A DNA stretch of 5,194 nt, from contig CAJMRR010000139.1 in assembly GCA_905215835.1 (NCBI GenBank), positions 1-5,194 on the forward strand. Direction: 5' to 3'. The notes beneath the pieces were generated by a model. That model had not been told where the DNA came from. It did no database searches and saw nothing but the letters and a program-made list of their open reading frames with translations. The position numbers and the translations under genes are program-made. Each line of letters begins with the position of its first letter. Within the stretch, counting starts at the first letter, position 1. Shown in pieces: positions 5,060-5,194 of the stretch. Source of the DNA: an uncultured bacterium (lineage in GTDB: Bacteria > Actinomycetota > Coriobacteriia > Coriobacteriales > Coriobacteriaceae).

Positions 5060-5194
5060 ATGGATATCGATAACTTTGAATGGTGGTATAGCGAGGGTGA
5101 GGCTCCGGACGAGGAGTGGGACGACCCCATGCCGCGTGACGTGTCGAGCGACGAGGACGAGACCGGCAACGACGTCGCCGCCGATTCGGACGCC
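5060..5194 (+). CDS. N-terminus of an unknown, very acidic protein (runs off the window)
   Basis: Forty-five codons are open to the window edge from an ATG preceded by AAGGGG (5046-5051) at 8-nt spacing. The peptide starts MDIDNFEWWYSEGE and is strongly acidic: 18 of 45 residues are Asp or Glu and only one is basic (Arg26). There are Trp residues at 8, 9 and 20, and a low-complexity stretch SSDEDE at 29-34. There is no signal peptide and no membrane segment in this part. An acidic disordered tail like this often precedes a folded or membrane domain, but that part is outside the window and I do not recognise the gene. It is divergent from the MFS operon across a 260-nt region. The strong ribosome binding site and candidate -10 box support a real gene. 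Confidence 0.65.
   Translation, partial: MDIDNFEWWYSEGEAPDEEWDDPMPRDVSSDEDETGNDVAADSDA

Overview
The window looks like a chromosomal stretch from a high-GC, Gram-positive gut actinobacterium, most likely a Coriobacteriia member such as Collinsella. This is inferred from the GC-rich coding style with CGN arginine codons, the small intergenic gaps and the several families of short palindromic intergenic repeats. It was not tested by any search.

Layout, left to right. Positions 1-278 hold no convincing gene; they carry a 56-bp inverted repeat (93-148) and the leader of the first operon. On the + strand, a pyridoxamine/pyridoxal kinase (279-1103) overlaps by 8 nt a small Cys-rich protein resembling the TIGR04076 family (1096-1425). 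After a palindromic repeat (1434-1466) and an AT-rich leader with three direct repeats spaced exactly 33 nt, a single + strand gene (1610-2971) encodes an AAA_14/DUF4143-type P-loop ATPase with a C-terminal PD-(D/E)XK-like region. It ends at a half copy of the same palindromic repeat and a short intrinsic terminator (2996-3024). On the - strand, a DHA1-type MFS exporter (3558-4799, probable TTG start) is followed 45 nt downstream by a low-molecular-weight protein tyrosine phosphatase (3066-3512); the two look like one operon. From 4800 to 5059 lies a divergent intergenic region with a third repeat copy and a long compound hairpin. A + strand gene with a very acidic N-terminus starts at 5060 and runs off the window.

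Functionally, the kinase belongs to the B6 salvage pathway, the MFS protein to small-molecule efflux, and the phosphatase to protein dephosphorylation. These are ordinary modules with no evident shared pathway. The least ordinary unit is the ATPase. It uses AGG/AGA arginine codons (9 of 30) that are absent from the kinase gene, it has an AT-rich leader with iteron-like repeats, and it is flanked by 19-nt direct repeats belonging to the palindromic family. It therefore looks like acquired cargo. I see no complete new defence or mobile system in this window.
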